In this document: in pieces, positions 10,471-20,702 of the stretch
Numbering within the stretch: the first letter of the stretch is position 1
How the letters are laid out: each line of letters starts with the position of its first letter
NCBI GenBank assembly: GCA_900313005.1
Contig: ONZJ01000002.1
Coordinates: 1,099,001-1,163,000, forward strand
Source: Rhodobacteraceae bacterium EL129
Lineage (GTDB): Bacteria > Pseudomonadota > Alphaproteobacteria > Rhodobacterales > Rhodobacteraceae
DNA length: 64,000 nt
Reading direction: 5' to 3'
Made by a program: the position numbers and the translations under genes
The notes under the pieces: generated by a model
The model's input: the letters and a program-made list of their open reading frames with translations, nothing else
What the model was told of the DNA's origin: nothing
Databases searched by the model: none

Positions 10471-11843
10471 TTTGTGGGCGGGACCAGCTTGCCAGGGTTC
10501 ATGATGTTGTCGGGATCCAGGGCGCGTTTCACTGCGCCCATCATCGCCCAGGCATCGCCGTGTTCGGCCTGCATGTAACCCAGTTTCCCCAAACCAACCC
10601 CATGTTCCCCGGTCGAGGTGCCTCCCAGGGCCAAGGCCCGTTCGACCATGCGCTGCGAGGCCGCGTTGGCGCGGGCAACCTCGTCGGGGTCCTTTTCGTC
10701 AATCAGAAGGATCGCGTGAAAATTTCCGTCACCCACATGGCCCAGAATGGGGCCCATAAGCTGGGCGTCGGCCAGATCCTTGCGTGTTTCGTCAATGGCC
10801 TCTGCCAATTTGGAGATCGGCACGCAGATATCGGTGACAATCGCGCGTGCACCGGGGCGGGCATGCAATATGGCGTGATAGGCGTTGTGGCGCATCGCCC
10901 AAAGAGCTGTACGGTCTTCGGTTTTGGTGGCCCATTGAAATTCAGCGCCATTGTAAGCCTCAGCGATTTCGCCAAAGAACGCGCTTTGTTCGGCCACGGC
11001 ACTGTCGCTGCCATGAAACTCAAGCAGAAGATGAGGTTTGACGGGTAACGCGCTGCCACTGTGGGTATTTACGGCCGATACGCTATCTGTGTCCATCAAT
11101 TCGATCCGGGCAATGGGTAGGCCCATCTGTATGGCTTCCATTGTCGTGGCCACTGCGTCTGCGACGGTGTCAAAGGCGCAGACAGCGCTGGCGATGGCTT
11201 CGGGCTGGCCGTGCAGACGCAGTGTCAGCTCGGTGATCAGCCCCAGCGTGCCTTCGGCCCCCACAAACAGCCCGGTCAGATCGTAACCTGCCGAAGATTT
11301 CCGTGCGAGTGTGCCGGTGCGGATGATTTCGCCCTTGGCGGTGACCACTTCGAGACCCAGAACCGCGTCGCGCATCGTGCCATAGCGCACCGCCGTTGTG
11401 CCACTGGCCCGGGTCGAGGCCATTCCGCCAAGCGAGGCATTTGCACCAGGATCCACCGGAAAGAACAAACCTGTGGCGCGCAGTTCGTCGTTCAGAGCTT
11501 CGCGTGTAACGCCGGGTTGGACGCTGACGTTCAGATCGGCGGGGCGCACCTGCAACACGCGGTTCATGTCGCGAAAATCAACGCAAATCCCACCCCGCAA
11601 GGCCTGCGCCTGACCTTCCAACGATGTTCCTGTGCCCCATCCCACAACCGGGCAGCGATGGCGTGCCGAGATTTTCACGATTTCGGCCACCTCATTGGTG
11701 TCGCGCGGATAGACCACCGCATCAGGAGGCATCAGCGGAAAATGGGTTTCACTGGCCCCGTGGAGTTCAAGTTCTGAAGGTGATTGAGTGATCCGTTGTC
11801 CCAAAAGCGCGGTCAATTCCGCAATTACCTGATCTGTGCTCAT
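10467..11843 (-). CDS. FAD-linked oxidase, probable D-lactate dehydrogenase (cytochrome type)
   Basis: This 458-residue protein belongs to the VAO/FAD-linked oxidase family (GlcD, Dld and LDHD). It has the FAD-binding PP-loop GWGTGTSLEGQAQAL, the segment GANASLGGMASTRASGTTAVRYG, FVGAEGTLGLITELTLRLHG and the C-terminal substrate motif HVGDGNFHAIL plus GGTSTGEHGVGLGKLGY. These best match D-lactate dehydrogenase, though glycolate or another 2-hydroxyacid is possible. ATG 11843 (MSTDQ) is preferred over the TTG six bases earlier; GGAAG lies upstream. It is convergent with recN and divergent from the ClC gene. Confidence 0.85.
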   Translation of the reverse strand: MSTDQVIAELTALLGQRITQSPSELELHGASETHFPLMPPDAVVYPRDTNEVAEIVKISARHRCPVVGWGTGTSLEGQAQALRGGICVDFRDMNRVLQVRPADLNVSVQPGVTREALNDELRATGLFFPVDPGANASLGGMASTRASGTTAVRYGTMRDAVLGLEVVTAKGEIIRTGTLARKSSAGYDLTGLFVGAEGTLGLITELTLRLHGQPEAIASAVCAFDTVADAVATTMEAIQMGLPIARIELMDTDSVSAVNTHSGSALPVKPHLLLEFHGSDSAVAEQSAFFGEIAEAYNGAEFQWATKTEDRTALWAMRHNAYHAILHARPGARAIVTDICVPISKLAEAIDETRKDLADAQLMGPILGHVGDGNFHAILLIDEKDPDEVARANAASQRMVERALALGGTSTGEHGVGLGKLGYMQAEHGDAWAMMGAVKRALDPDNIMNPGKLVPPTN

Positions 11844-11917
11844 AAACAAACTTCCATGTCATTTCCGCGTAGAGCCTATGCCAAAACGGCTTGTTCTGAA
11901 AGAAGAGGCCCGCGCTT

Positions 11918-11932
11918 TCACGATTATCGTGA
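11918..11932. promoter_or_regulatory. Perfect 15-bp palindromic operator candidate
   Basis: TCACGAT-T-ATCGTGA is an exact 7-1-7 inverted repeat. It lies 75 bases upstream of the flavoprotein ATG and 110 bases upstream of the ClC gene. The position and perfect symmetry suggest a dimeric repressor or activator site for one or both divergent genes. No regulator gene is adjacent, so the cognate protein is unknown. Confidence 0.5.
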
Positions 11933-12042
11933 GAGGACATGTTGACCTGCCGTTCGCACCCCGGTCTTATGGCGGGTGACACGGCACCACCGCGCGGACA
12001 CCGTTTTGCCCTGTGGACTTAAAGAAAAGGTAAAACAAAGAG

Positions 12043-13731
12043 ATGGGCGAACCCGAAGCGCCAATCTGGAAGCAAAAGACGGCCTCGGCCCGCGATCAAG
12101 TTCAAAGGGCTTGGGCGGTGATGCTGAAACGTGGCCCCAGCCAAATTCAGTTCTGGTTTATCGCCTTGCTGATCGGGATCGCGGCAGGCTTTGGGGCGTT
12201 GCTGTTTCGCAAGGGGATTTCAGCGCTGCAATCCTGGGCCTATGGCACCGATGATGTGACCCATATTCAGGCCTTCGCTGGGATGTTGCCATGGTATTGG
12301 CTGGTGATCATTCCTGTGCTGGGCGGCTTGGCTGTCGGATTGATCCTGCACTTTTTCACGCCGGATGGCCGGGTGCGATCAGTGGCAGATGTGATGGAGG
12401 GTTCGGCCCTGCACGAAGGCCGGGTCGAGACCAAGGCCGGGCTGGCCTCGGCCCTAGCGTCGATGATTACGCTGGGCACCGGTGGCTCGTCGGGGCGAGA
12501 GGGACCGGTGGTTCACCTGGCGGGTGTGATTTCCACATGGGTCAGCAACCGCATACATGCCGATGGCATCACCGGCCGTGATTTGCTGGGCTGCGCTGTC
12601 GCCGCTGGGGTCTCGGCTTCGTTCAATGCGCCGATTGCCGGTGCGTTATTCGCTCTTGAGGTGGTGTTGCGCCATTTTGCGGTGCATGCCTTTGCCCCCA
12701 TCGTGATCGCCAGTGTGGCCGGTACTGTGATCAACCGCCTGGCCTTTGGTGATGTGACCGAATTTTCGTTGCCCGTTGCCAGCGCGCTGGAGTTCTATGT
12801 CGAGCTGCCCGCCTTCCTGCTCTTGGGTCTGTTGTGCGGTGTCATCGCCACGGCCCTCATGAAGGCAATTTTCTTGACGGAAGATCTGGCGAACCACTGG
12901 CAGTCCCGCCTCTCGATCCCGCGCTGGATGCGTCCAGTGGTGGCGGGGGCATTGCTTGGAGGGCTTGCGATCTGGTTCCCACATATCATCGGGGTCGGGT
13001 ATGAAACGACCTCGGCTGCGTTGACCGGGCAGTTGATCTGGCACGAGGCGGTGGTCTTTGCCATCCTCAAAGTGGCCGCAGTTGCCATCACCATCGGGGG
13101 CCGCATGGGCGGTGGCGTGTTCACGCCGGCCCTGATGGTGGGTGCCTTGACGGGGCTGGCGTTTGGGCTGACGGCCACGGGTCTTTTTCCCGAAGTCTCC
13201 GGATCGCACACGCTGTATGCCTTGGCGGGCATGGGGGCTGTAGCGGCGACGGTGCTGGGCGCTCCGGTTTCCACGACGCTGATCGTGTTCGAGCTGACAG
13301 GCGACTGGCAAACCGGTTTGGCCGTGATGGTCGCCGTGTCGATGTCCACAGCATTGGGGTCTCGGCTGGTGCGGGGCTCGTTTTTCCTCACCCAGCTGGA
13401 TCGTCGTGGGATACGGCTGGCGGCAGGGCCGCAGGCCTATCTGTTGGGAACCTTCCGCGTGGCCAAACTGATGCGGCCCATGGACCATGACCGCGCTGCA
13501 GATGAGGACCGCTGCTGGGAGTTGATCAGCGACGGGGTTTATGTGGACGGCAACGCGACGCTGGAGGCCGCGATGCCCTTGTTTGAAAAGGCGTCCGTCC
13601 AGTACATCCCGGTGGTGACGTTGGGGGGAGAGGATCAACCGCCCGAACTTTGGGGCGCGTTGTTCCAGGTGGATGCATTGAAAGCCTACAACCGCGCTTT
13701 GGCGGCGGTGTCAGAAGAAGAACACAGCTAA
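12043..13731 (+). CDS. ClC-family chloride channel/transporter homologue with noncanonical filter
   Basis: This 562-residue membrane protein has the ClC hallmarks SSGREGPVVH (external gating Glu about 153), PIAGALFALEVV, GGRMGGGVFTPALMVGALTG and a C-terminal cytosolic segment of about 90 residues resembling part of a CBS pair. Two family positions differ. The usual G-S/H-G-I/V-P chloride loop is VRSVADV near residues 109-116. The position of the internal proton Glu of E. coli ClC is Val207, next to Glu206. It may be a channel or have different anion preference. GGTAAAACAAAGAG precedes the ATG. Confidence 0.85.
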   Translation: MGEPEAPIWKQKTASARDQVQRAWAVMLKRGPSQIQFWFIALLIGIAAGFGALLFRKGISALQSWAYGTDDVTHIQAFAGMLPWYWLVIIPVLGGLAVGLILHFFTPDGRVRSVADVMEGSALHEGRVETKAGLASALASMITLGTGGSSGREGPVVHLAGVISTWVSNRIHADGITGRDLLGCAVAAGVSASFNAPIAGALFALEVVLRHFAVHAFAPIVIASVAGTVINRLAFGDVTEFSLPVASALEFYVELPAFLLLGLLCGVIATALMKAIFLTEDLANHWQSRLSIPRWMRPVVAGALLGGLAIWFPHIIGVGYETTSAALTGQLIWHEAVVFAILKVAAVAITIGGRMGGGVFTPALMVGALTGLAFGLTATGLFPEVSGSHTLYALAGMGAVAATVLGAPVSTTLIVFELTGDWQTGLAVMVAVSMSTALGSRLVRGSFFLTQLDRRGIRLAAGPQAYLLGTFRVAKLMRPMDHDRAADEDRCWELISDGVYVDGNATLEAAMPLFEKASVQYIPVVTLGGEDQPPELWGALFQVDALKAYNRALAAVSEEEHS

Positions 13732-13751
13732 AGCTTTCGCGCCTCTAGGGC

Positions 13752-14093
13752 TCAGAGCTGTTCAACGGTCAGATAGTCACCGGGCATAAAAGCGATGTGA
13801 TCCTTGATCCGGGCCACGCCATCTTTGGGCGCCTCATAGCTCCAGCCGACATTTTCGAGCGTCTGACTTTTGGTTACAATCGAGAAGTAGCTGGCATCCC
13901 CCTTGTGCGGGCAATGGCTGGTGTGGTCGGTCTCATCCAGAAAAGCCATCGCGATATCGTCGCGGGGGAAATAGATGACATCGCCATACCCCGGCTCGTT
14001 CAGTTCCAGCGCGTTTTTGCTTTCCGCCAGCACCGCACCACCGGCGCGCACGGACCATGTGCCATCTGCCTTGCGAATCTTGATATCGGCCAT
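13752..14093 (-). CDS. DUF427 domain protein
   Basis: This 113-residue protein has the DUF427 pattern, including VRAGGAVLAESKNALELNE, VIYFPRDDIAMAFLD and the conserved histidine and cysteine segment TSHCPHKGDASYFS, ending with IAFMPGDYLTVEQL. DUF427 is a small beta-rich cytosolic fold of unknown biochemical role. ATG 14093 (MADIKIRK) is preferred over an upstream in-frame start because GGAGG sits seven bases before it. It is convergent with the ClC gene, leaving a 20-base gap. Confidence 0.85.
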   Translation of the reverse strand: MADIKIRKADGTWSVRAGGAVLAESKNALELNEPGYGDVIYFPRDDIAMAFLDETDHTSHCPHKGDASYFSIVTKSQTLENVGWSYEAPKDGVARIKDHIAFMPGDYLTVEQL

Positions 14094-14214
14094 CTCAGCC
14101 CCTCCCATCTGTTTTGTTTTCGCCCCGGGTTCGGGCCCAAGGTCACCGCACAGTCATAGGCCATTGTGATCCCGGCTGTATACAGGCGAGATGTCACAGG
14201 CGGTGTGGCTCGGC

Positions 14215-16017
14215 TCACACGGGTTGGGTAGCCTGCTCCAGCCAATCGCGGGTGAGCGGACTCACAAATGGGCCGATCTTCTCCAGACAGGCCGCATGGT
14301 AACCGTTGAGCCAGCCTTTTTCGCCCACTGTCATAACAGCGATGTCGATCATGCGCCGATTGATCGGGGCAAAGCTGATAGTCTCAAAATGCAGCTTTCC
14401 GGGCTGATCACCGCCGGGCAGGGGATCGGCCTTTTGCACCACACAAAGATTTTCTATGCGGATCCCAAACGCACCTTCGCGGTAATAGCCCGGCTCATTT
14501 GAGACGATCATGCCCGACTCCAGCGGGACTTCAGATATCCTGCTCAAGCGTTGTGGTCCTTCATGTACGCACAGATGTACCCCGACGCCGTGGCCCGTGC
14601 CATGGTTGTAATCCTGATCCATCAGCCAAAGCGGATAGCGCGCCAGCACGTCCAGATCACGCCCGGCAAGACCTTTAGGCCAGCGGACACGGCTCATGGC
14701 GATCATGCCTTGTAAAACCCGCGTGAAACAGCCACGCTCTTCGTCCGTCACCTCGCCAACGGGCAAGGTGCGGGTGATATCGGTTGTGCCATCCAGATAC
14801 TGTCCGCCGCCGTCCAGCACCAGCAATTCACCGGCTTGCAAAGTGCGGTTTGAACTTTGGGTGACGCGGTAATGCGCCAGCGCGCCATGAGGGCCAGAAC
14901 CCGCGATGGTGTCAAAGCTGATATCGAGCAAGTGACCCGTGGCCTGGCGGCATTCCTCCAGTTTCCTCACCACGTCAATCTCGGTGATGCTGCCTGGAAC
15001 TTGGCCGTCAAACCAGCACAAGAATTCGCAAAGCGCCGCACCGTCGCGCAGGTGGGCGTTGCGCGTGGCGGCGATCTCGGCCTCCGTTTTGCAGGCCTTT
15101 GGCAGCACGCATGGGTCTTGTTCCCAGATGTGGTCCGCGTTGGCCTCGGCCAGTTGATGGAGCACCCACAGGGGCACCGAGGTCTTGTCCAACTGCACCG
15201 GCCCGGTCAGACTGTGTAGACCCGGCGCAAAGGCATTGGGCGGCCGGATCTTGATGTCAGGCCCCAGATGCGCGCGCAGAGTGTCATCCACCTTGTCTGG
15301 ATCGGTGAAGAGTGTCAGCAGGCCTGTGTCATGGACGATGGCGAAGGCATGAGGCACCGGATTACGCGGGATATCACTCCCCCGGATGTTCAACAGCCAA
15401 GCGATGGAATCGGGCAGGGTGATCACCGCACATTCATGGCGCTGCTTTTTCAGAGATCTGGCAATTTCCAACCGCTTGTCTTTATGGGATTTCCCTGCCA
15501 GTTCAACAGGGTAGGGTGTGATCTTACCCTTTGGCGGTTCAGGCTGATCGGGCCAGATACGATCAATCAGATTGTCCACCGGATGCAATGAAATTCCGCT
15601 ACCTACCAGGGCGATTTCAATCGTTTCAATTTGTTCGGGCGTATAAAGCCAGGCGTCAAAGCCGATCTTGCCGCCATCGGGCAAGGCTTCGCGCAGCCAG
15701 TCGGCGGGTTTGACTTCGGGCCAGTTCACCGGAGTGAAATGTTTGGTGTCAACCTGCACCTTGACCTGTACACGGTAGCGCCCATCGACAAAGACACCGG
15801 CTGTCTGATGCAGGGCAATGCAGAACCCGGCCGACCCGGTGAACCCGGTCAGCCACGCCAGCCTGTCATCGCGCGGAGCAACATATTCACCCTGATGGGC
15901 ATCCGCCCGGGGGATCATAAACCCGGCCAGCCCCTGCTTGACCATCAAGGCGCGCAACAGTGTCAGACGTGGCGGTCCCTGATCGGGCGAAGCAGTATCC
16001 GCAAAGCTTTGAAACAT
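14215..16017 (-). CDS. Aminopeptidase P family (M24B) metallopeptidase
   Basis: This Xaa-Pro aminopeptidase removes N-terminal residues preceding proline. At 600 residues it is the long, three-domain form: creatinase-like N-terminal domains (GFMIPRADAHQGEYVAPRDDRL and after) and a C-terminal pita-bread domain. Dinuclear-metal ligands are visible as VLDGGGQYLDGTTDITRT (two Asp), GTGHGVGVHLCVHEGP (His), SNEPGYYREGAFGIRIEN (two Glu). It stands alone on the minus strand; ATG 16017 starts MFQSFADTASPD. Cytosolic location is expected, as no signal peptide is seen. Confidence 0.93.
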   Translation of the reverse strand: MFQSFADTASPDQGPPRLTLLRALMVKQGLAGFMIPRADAHQGEYVAPRDDRLAWLTGFTGSAGFCIALHQTAGVFVDGRYRVQVKVQVDTKHFTPVNWPEVKPADWLREALPDGGKIGFDAWLYTPEQIETIEIALVGSGISLHPVDNLIDRIWPDQPEPPKGKITPYPVELAGKSHKDKRLEIARSLKKQRHECAVITLPDSIAWLLNIRGSDIPRNPVPHAFAIVHDTGLLTLFTDPDKVDDTLRAHLGPDIKIRPPNAFAPGLHSLTGPVQLDKTSVPLWVLHQLAEANADHIWEQDPCVLPKACKTEAEIAATRNAHLRDGAALCEFLCWFDGQVPGSITEIDVVRKLEECRQATGHLLDISFDTIAGSGPHGALAHYRVTQSSNRTLQAGELLVLDGGGQYLDGTTDITRTLPVGEVTDEERGCFTRVLQGMIAMSRVRWPKGLAGRDLDVLARYPLWLMDQDYNHGTGHGVGVHLCVHEGPQRLSRISEVPLESGMIVSNEPGYYREGAFGIRIENLCVVQKADPLPGGDQPGKLHFETISFAPINRRMIDIAVMTVGEKGWLNGYHAACLEKIGPFVSPLTRDWLEQATQPV

Positions 16018-16135
16018 GTTAATCCCTTATTATGCAGGCGTCGCTGTCGTTTGAGGAAACCCGTTCAGCCCCCTGAACGCAAGCGAAGAATTTTCGCAAA
16101 GAGTTTGATAACATGAGGACCAGGGGGATGATTTG

Positions 16136-16960
16136 ATGATATCAATTGATACACATGAATTTGCGGAACTCGAGCAGGCAGGTTGGTCAGATCCTGCCAC
16201 CGCACAGGCCTATGCGACCGATTTTGCCAAGGCGGCAAACTACAGTGTGACCATCATGTTGGATCGCGCAGGTGTGGGGGTGGGAACACGGATGCTCGAT
16301 CTGTGTTGCGGTCACGGGATTTTGGCGAAGGCTGCTCTGGCCCGCGGGGCCGAGGTGGTTGGTGTCGATTTTTCTCCTGCCATGCTGGAATTGGCACGTG
16401 CACGTGCACCTGAGGCGTCGTTTCAGGAAGGGAATGCGATGAACCTCGCCTTTGACGCCGACAGCTTTGATGCGGTGGTTGTCGGGTTTGGTATCCCGCA
16501 TGTCCCTGATCCAAAACAGGTTCTCGTCGAGGCGGCTCGGGTTTTGCGTCCCGGTGGTCGGCTGGCCTATTCGGCCTGGCAAGACCGCAAAGGAGCCATG
16601 CAATATGTGTTTCAGGCAATCGGCGCGCACGGTGCCAAGGGTATCGCCTTGCCGCCTGGCCCCGGCGCGCATGATTATGCGGATCCCGAACGGGCGTCCT
16701 CTGCATTGGCGGACGCGGGTTTTGACGCGGCACATTATCACGAAATAGATAGCCGTTGGCAGATCAAAAATACCGCGCAAGTGGTTCAATTCTTTGAGCA
16801 AGGCACGGTTCGAGGCGGGGCGGTTTTGCGCCCGCAACCCGCCGAAAACCTAAGCGCCATACGCAAGGCTGTGCATGACCAGATTGTTGCCAACCACGGG
16901 AACGGTCCGGAGTGGGATTTGCCGATCCCCTCTGTCGTAGTGTCTGCGACGGTTAACTAG
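16136..16960 (+). CDS. Class I SAM-dependent methyltransferase
   Basis: The 274-residue protein carries the Rossmann methyltransferase motifs: motif [17 protein letters not shown], motif [21 protein letters not shown], the acidic segment [11 protein letters not shown] and motif [16 protein letters not shown]. It resembles UbiE/type 11 methyltransferases, but the substrate cannot be inferred. ATG 16136 (MISIDTHEF) is preferred over a TTG three bases earlier; GGGGG lies eight bases before. Its stop overlaps the convergent cobT stop by eight bases. Confidence 0.85.
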   Translation: MISIDTHEFAELEQAGWSDPATAQAYATDFAKAANYSVTIMLDRAGVGVGTRMLDLCCGHGILAKAALARGAEVVGVDFSPAMLELARARAPEASFQEGNAMNLAFDADSFDAVVVGFGIPHVPDPKQVLVEAARVLRPGGRLAYSAWQDRKGAMQYVFQAIGAHGAKGIALPPGPGAHDYADPERASSALADAGFDAAHYHEIDSRWQIKNTAQVVQFFEQGTVRGGAVLRPQPAENLSAIRKAVHDQIVANHGNGPEWDLPIPSVVVSATVN

Positions 16961-18830
16961 CGCGCTTCATGCCCATCACGCGGGCGCGGGCGCGGGGGTC
17001 GCTGTCAAAGAGGGCGGCTAGCTGTTCGGTCATGGCACCCGCCAGTTGGTCTACATCGGTGATCGTAACAGCGCGGTTGTAGTAGCGTGTCACGTCATGG
17101 CCAATGCCGATAGCCAGCAGTTCCACCGCGCGGCGTTTTTCGACCATGGCGATCACATCGCGCAGATGTTTTTCCAGATAATTCGCAGGGTTAACGGACA
17201 AAGTTGAGTCGTCCACCGGTGCCCCATCTGAGATCACCATGAGGATTTTCCGCGCCTCTTTGCGCGCCGCCGTACGCCGGTGCGCCCATTCCAGTGCCTC
17301 GCCGTCGATGTTTTCCTTGAGCAGGCCTTCTTTCATCATCAGGCCCAGATTGTCGCGCGTGCGCCGCATAGGGGCATCCGCTGACTTGTAGATGATGTGG
17401 CGAAGATCGTTCAGGCGACCGGGCAGCTGTGGGCGGCTTTCGTTCAGCCAGGTTTCACGACTTTGTCCGCCCTTCCAGGCACGGGTGGTGAACCCGAGGA
17501 TTTCAACCTTAACCGAGCACCGTTCCAGCGTCCGCGCCAGAACATCGGCACAAATGGCCGCAATCGAGATCGGACGGCCCCGCATTGAACCGGAATTGTC
17601 CAACAGCAGCGTCACCACTGTGTCGCGGAACTCCATGTCCTTTTCGACCTTGAAGCTGAGCGGTGTGGTCGGGTTGGCCACGACACGCGCCAGACGACCT
17701 GCGTCCAGCACGCCTTCTTCCTTGTCAAACTCCCAGCTTCGGTTTTGCTGAGCTTGCAGGCGGCGTTGCAGTTTGTTGGCCAGCCTCGACACGGCGCCTT
17801 TCAGGGGTTCCAGCTGTTGATCCAGATAGGCGCGTAGGCGTTCCAACTCGATCGGCTCGGCCAGATCTTCTGCGCGAATTTCTTCATCAAATTCAGTGGA
17901 ATATACCATGTAGTCAGGATCAGCATCAGATATCGGCTGGGGTTGAGGCGGCTCCAGTGGGGCTTCGCCTTCGGGCAGTTCTTGCTCTTCGCCCGCGTCC
18001 TGATCGGCCATGTCATCGCTGCTGACCTGCGCCTGCGCTGCGTCCTGTTGATCGTCCTGCGTTTGCTCGGGATCAGCGTCCGCTTCGCTGTCGTCGCTGT
18101 CATCCTGACCTTGGCTTTCAGGTTCTTCCTGATCCTCGGCGCTGTCGTCGCCCTGATCTTCGTCCTCGTCGTCCAGTGCGTCGGGGTCATCGCCCAGCTG
18201 ATCGCCATAGCCTAGGTCGTCGATGATTTGCCGGGCGAATTTGGCGAAGGCGGCTTGGTCCGACAGGGTGTCCTGCAGATCTTCCAAAGTGCCGCCAGCT
18301 TGTTCTTCGATAAACCCCTGCCAGAGGTTCATCACATTATCCGCACCTTCCGGCAAAGGGCGACCGGTGGCCAAGTGGCGGATCAGATAGCCGGCTGCGA
18401 CGGGCAAGGGAGCCTCGGAAGCATCCTTGATCTCGGCATAGCCCAGACGCTGCGCTTCAGCTTCGATCTTCACGTCAATATTGCTGGCGGTCCCGGGCAT
18501 GTCGCGTGCGCCCATCGCCTCGCAACGCGCGGTTTCCATCGCCTCATAAAGGTCGCGCGCCATCTCGCCTGCTGGGTTGTATTTCGTATGGGTGCCCGTG
18601 TCGTGATACTTGTGGCGCAGGGCCAATGCGTCGGCAGTGCCACGCGCCAGCAAAACCTCATCACGGGTCATCCGGCGGGAGACCTGCGGCAAACGCATCG
18701 CATCCCCCGAGAGGCCCGAGGGATCGACCGAGAAGGTCACGTTCAGTTCAGCATCATCGGCCATGACCTTGGTGGCCTCGGCGAGGGCTTTCTTGAACGG
18801 ATCAGCGGGGTTGTCGGTGGGTTTGTTCAT
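16953..18830 (-). CDS. cobT: Cobaltochelatase subunit CobT
   Basis: CobT forms, with CobS, the AAA+/VWA motor that helps CobN insert cobalt into hydrogenobyrinate diamide in aerobic B12 synthesis. The 625 residues show an N-terminal domain, a very acidic stretch (about residues 205-265, rich in Asp/Glu/Gln) and a C-terminal VWA domain with MIDAS motif DNSGSMRG near residue 408 and [12 protein letters not shown]. Its ATG shares one base with the stop of the preceding racemase-like gene (TGATG), implying coupled translation. Confidence 0.95.
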   Translation of the reverse strand: MNKPTDNPADPFKKALAEATKVMADDAELNVTFSVDPSGLSGDAMRLPQVSRRMTRDEVLLARGTADALALRHKYHDTGTHTKYNPAGEMARDLYEAMETARCEAMGARDMPGTASNIDVKIEAEAQRLGYAEIKDASEAPLPVAAGYLIRHLATGRPLPEGADNVMNLWQGFIEEQAGGTLEDLQDTLSDQAAFAKFARQIIDDLGYGDQLGDDPDALDDEDEDQGDDSAEDQEEPESQGQDDSDDSEADADPEQTQDDQQDAAQAQVSSDDMADQDAGEEQELPEGEAPLEPPQPQPISDADPDYMVYSTEFDEEIRAEDLAEPIELERLRAYLDQQLEPLKGAVSRLANKLQRRLQAQQNRSWEFDKEEGVLDAGRLARVVANPTTPLSFKVEKDMEFRDTVVTLLLDNSGSMRGRPISIAAICADVLARTLERCSVKVEILGFTTRAWKGGQSRETWLNESRPQLPGRLNDLRHIIYKSADAPMRRTRDNLGLMMKEGLLKENIDGEALEWAHRRTAARKEARKILMVISDGAPVDDSTLSVNPANYLEKHLRDVIAMVEKRRAVELLAIGIGHDVTRYYNRAVTITDVDQLAGAMTEQLAALFDSDPRARARVMGMKRAS

Positions 18831-19528
18831 CAGGTTGATCCCAAATCTTGCAGGCTGATCTTGTTGGTGGCCAGACGCGCAAGGATATCTACATGCACAT
18901 CTAATGCGTCGACCACGCGGTACCCGGGGGATTGGCCGTCAAACGCAAGGTTCAGATCGGTCCCGGCCAACACGATGGCTTCAGCGCCTTGATCCTCTAC
19001 CATCCGTTTACCCGCTTCAAGGAAAAGCGCGCGTTGTTCATCGGTGCAATGCCCTGAAACGGCCATGTCCTGATAGGTTTGCCCGATCATTTCGATGTCA
19101 TCATCCAAGGCAACGGCATTGGTCTTTGCCATTTGACCATAGAGACGGGTCTTCATAACCACACGCGTTCCCAAAAGGCCAACCTTTGAAATGCCTTGGT
19201 CGGCAAAGTAGTCATCAAGTGGCGTAACAGCCGAAATCAGTGGCAAAGTTGATATGGGCAGGGTTTCATCAAAGCAATAATGCCCGCCCAACGACGTGAT
19301 CGCGGCGCAATCTGCCCCGGCCGCTTTCAAACGGCCAATCAGCCCTGCATAGATTTTGGCTTGGGTCGCACGATCATCGGCCAGATTGTTTTTGATCAGC
19401 TCGTGGACATTCGCGTTCACGATGGTCAACTCCAGCGATCCGCCGGCTGCTTCGACCGCCGCGCTGAGACGCTGGTAGTAGACGACCGTGGCCGCCACAC
19501 CAATTCCACCGATCAGGCCAATATGCAT
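18830..19528 (-). CDS. Asp/Glu racemase superfamily protein lacking both catalytic cysteines
   Basis: The 232-residue protein aligns with aspartate/glutamate racemases: [20 protein letters not shown] at the N-terminus, [13 protein letters not shown] in the middle and [14 protein letters not shown] near the C-terminus. The first catalytic motif, normally CNTAH, reads SLGGH (residues 79-83), so Cys is Ser79. The second, normally GCTE, reads AGTD, so Cys is Gly189. The two-cysteine racemase mechanism is therefore not expected. ATG 19528 has GGAAG upstream; a GTG at 19555 is less likely. It sits between cobS and cobT. Confidence 0.82.
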   Translation of the reverse strand: MHIGLIGGIGVAATVVYYQRLSAAVEAAGGSLELTIVNANVHELIKNNLADDRATQAKIYAGLIGRLKAAGADCAAITSLGGHYCFDETLPISTLPLISAVTPLDDYFADQGISKVGLLGTRVVMKTRLYGQMAKTNAVALDDDIEMIGQTYQDMAVSGHCTDEQRALFLEAGKRMVEDQGAEAIVLAGTDLNLAFDGQSPGYRVVDALDVHVDILARLATNKISLQDLGST

Positions 19529-19595
19529 CTTTGCTTCCGAAATGCTGTGGCTCACCCACCCCTTTATCTGTCAGGCAAGATGAACGTTTGTTGGA

Positions 19596-20582
19596 TTACC
19601 CCAAGCTCACACTCGCCGCGGATTCCGGCAGTTCCTCGTCAAAACAGCGCTGATAGAACTCGGCGACGGTTTGGCGCTCCAATTCGTCGCATTTGTTGAG
19701 GAAAGTGAGGCGGAAGGCATAGCCTACATCGCGGAAGATCGAGGTGTTTTGCGCCCAGGCAATCACGGTCCGGGGGCTCATCACAGTGCTGAGTTCGCCA
19801 TTCATGAAGGCAGTGCGAGACAGATCAGCAACCGTCACCATCTGGCTGATGGTTTTGCGACCTTCAGCTGTGTTGAAAGTGGGGTTCTTGGCCAGAACGA
19901 TATTGGTTTCTGCATCATGGGACAGGTAGTTCAGCGTGGCCACCAGCGACCAGCGGTCCATCTGGCCCTGGTTGATTTGCTGCGTGCCGTGATAGAGGCC
20001 TGTGGTGTCACCCAAACCAACGGTGTTGGCCGTGGCAAACAGACGGAAGCAGGGGTTCGGCGTGATCACCTCGTTCTGGTCCAGCAGCGTCAGCTTGCCG
20101 TCCGTTTCCAAAACGCGCTGGATCACGAACATCACGTCTGCGCGGCCTGCGTCATATTCGTCGAACACAATCGCAGTGGGATTGCGCAGCGCCCAAGGCA
20201 GAATACCTTCGTGGAATTCGGTCACCTGCTTGCCGTCGCGCAGTTTGATCGCGTCCTTGCCGATCAGGTCGATCCGGCTGATGTGACTGTCGAGGTTGAC
20301 GCGCACGCAGGGCCAGTTCAGACGGCTTGCGATCTGCTCGATATGCGTTGACTTACCTGTGCCGTGGTAGCCTTGGATCATCACGCGGCGGTTATGCGAA
20401 AACCCGGCAAGAATCGCCATCGTGGTATCGCGGTCAAACTTATAGGTGCTGTCGAGCTCGGGCACACGGGCGGTGCGCTCGGCAAAGCCTTTGACGGCCA
20501 TATCACTATCGATTCCAAACACTTCGCGGACCGAGATATCCTCGGTCGGTTTGGCATTAATATCTATGGTTCCGTCGGCCAT
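19596..20582 (-). CDS. cobS: Cobaltochelatase subunit CobS
   Basis: CobS is the AAA+ ATPase subunit of the aerobic cobaltochelatase. The 328-residue protein has Walker [16 protein letters not shown] near residue 73, Walker [15 protein letters not shown] near 140, and sensor segment [13 protein letters not shown]. The C-terminus with [12 protein letters not shown] is typical of CobS. It is first in a minus-strand unit with the racemase-like gene and cobT. The 141 bases between its ATG and the divergent sigma-factor gene must hold both promoters. Confidence 0.95.
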   Translation of the reverse strand: MADGTIDINAKPTEDISVREVFGIDSDMAVKGFAERTARVPELDSTYKFDRDTTMAILAGFSHNRRVMIQGYHGTGKSTHIEQIASRLNWPCVRVNLDSHISRIDLIGKDAIKLRDGKQVTEFHEGILPWALRNPTAIVFDEYDAGRADVMFVIQRVLETDGKLTLLDQNEVITPNPCFRLFATANTVGLGDTTGLYHGTQQINQGQMDRWSLVATLNYLSHDAETNIVLAKNPTFNTAEGRKTISQMVTVADLSRTAFMNGELSTVMSPRTVIAWAQNTSIFRDVGYAFRLTFLNKCDELERQTVAEFYQRCFDEELPESAASVSLG

Positions 20583-20702
20583 TCCGCGCGTCCTTCAATC
20601 GGGTCGTATCGTTTCGTCTCGTGGTGCAACATATCGCAGTCAAGAGCAAGGGGAAGGGGAAGATTTGCTGGTCGACGTCGCAAACTGCACTATAGCTTAA
20701 GG

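Noticed and set aside
12646..13638. Open frame of 330 codons antisense to the ClC gene
   Set aside because: Gln/Arg/His-rich composition typical of antisense translation and no domain; the ClC reading is clear.
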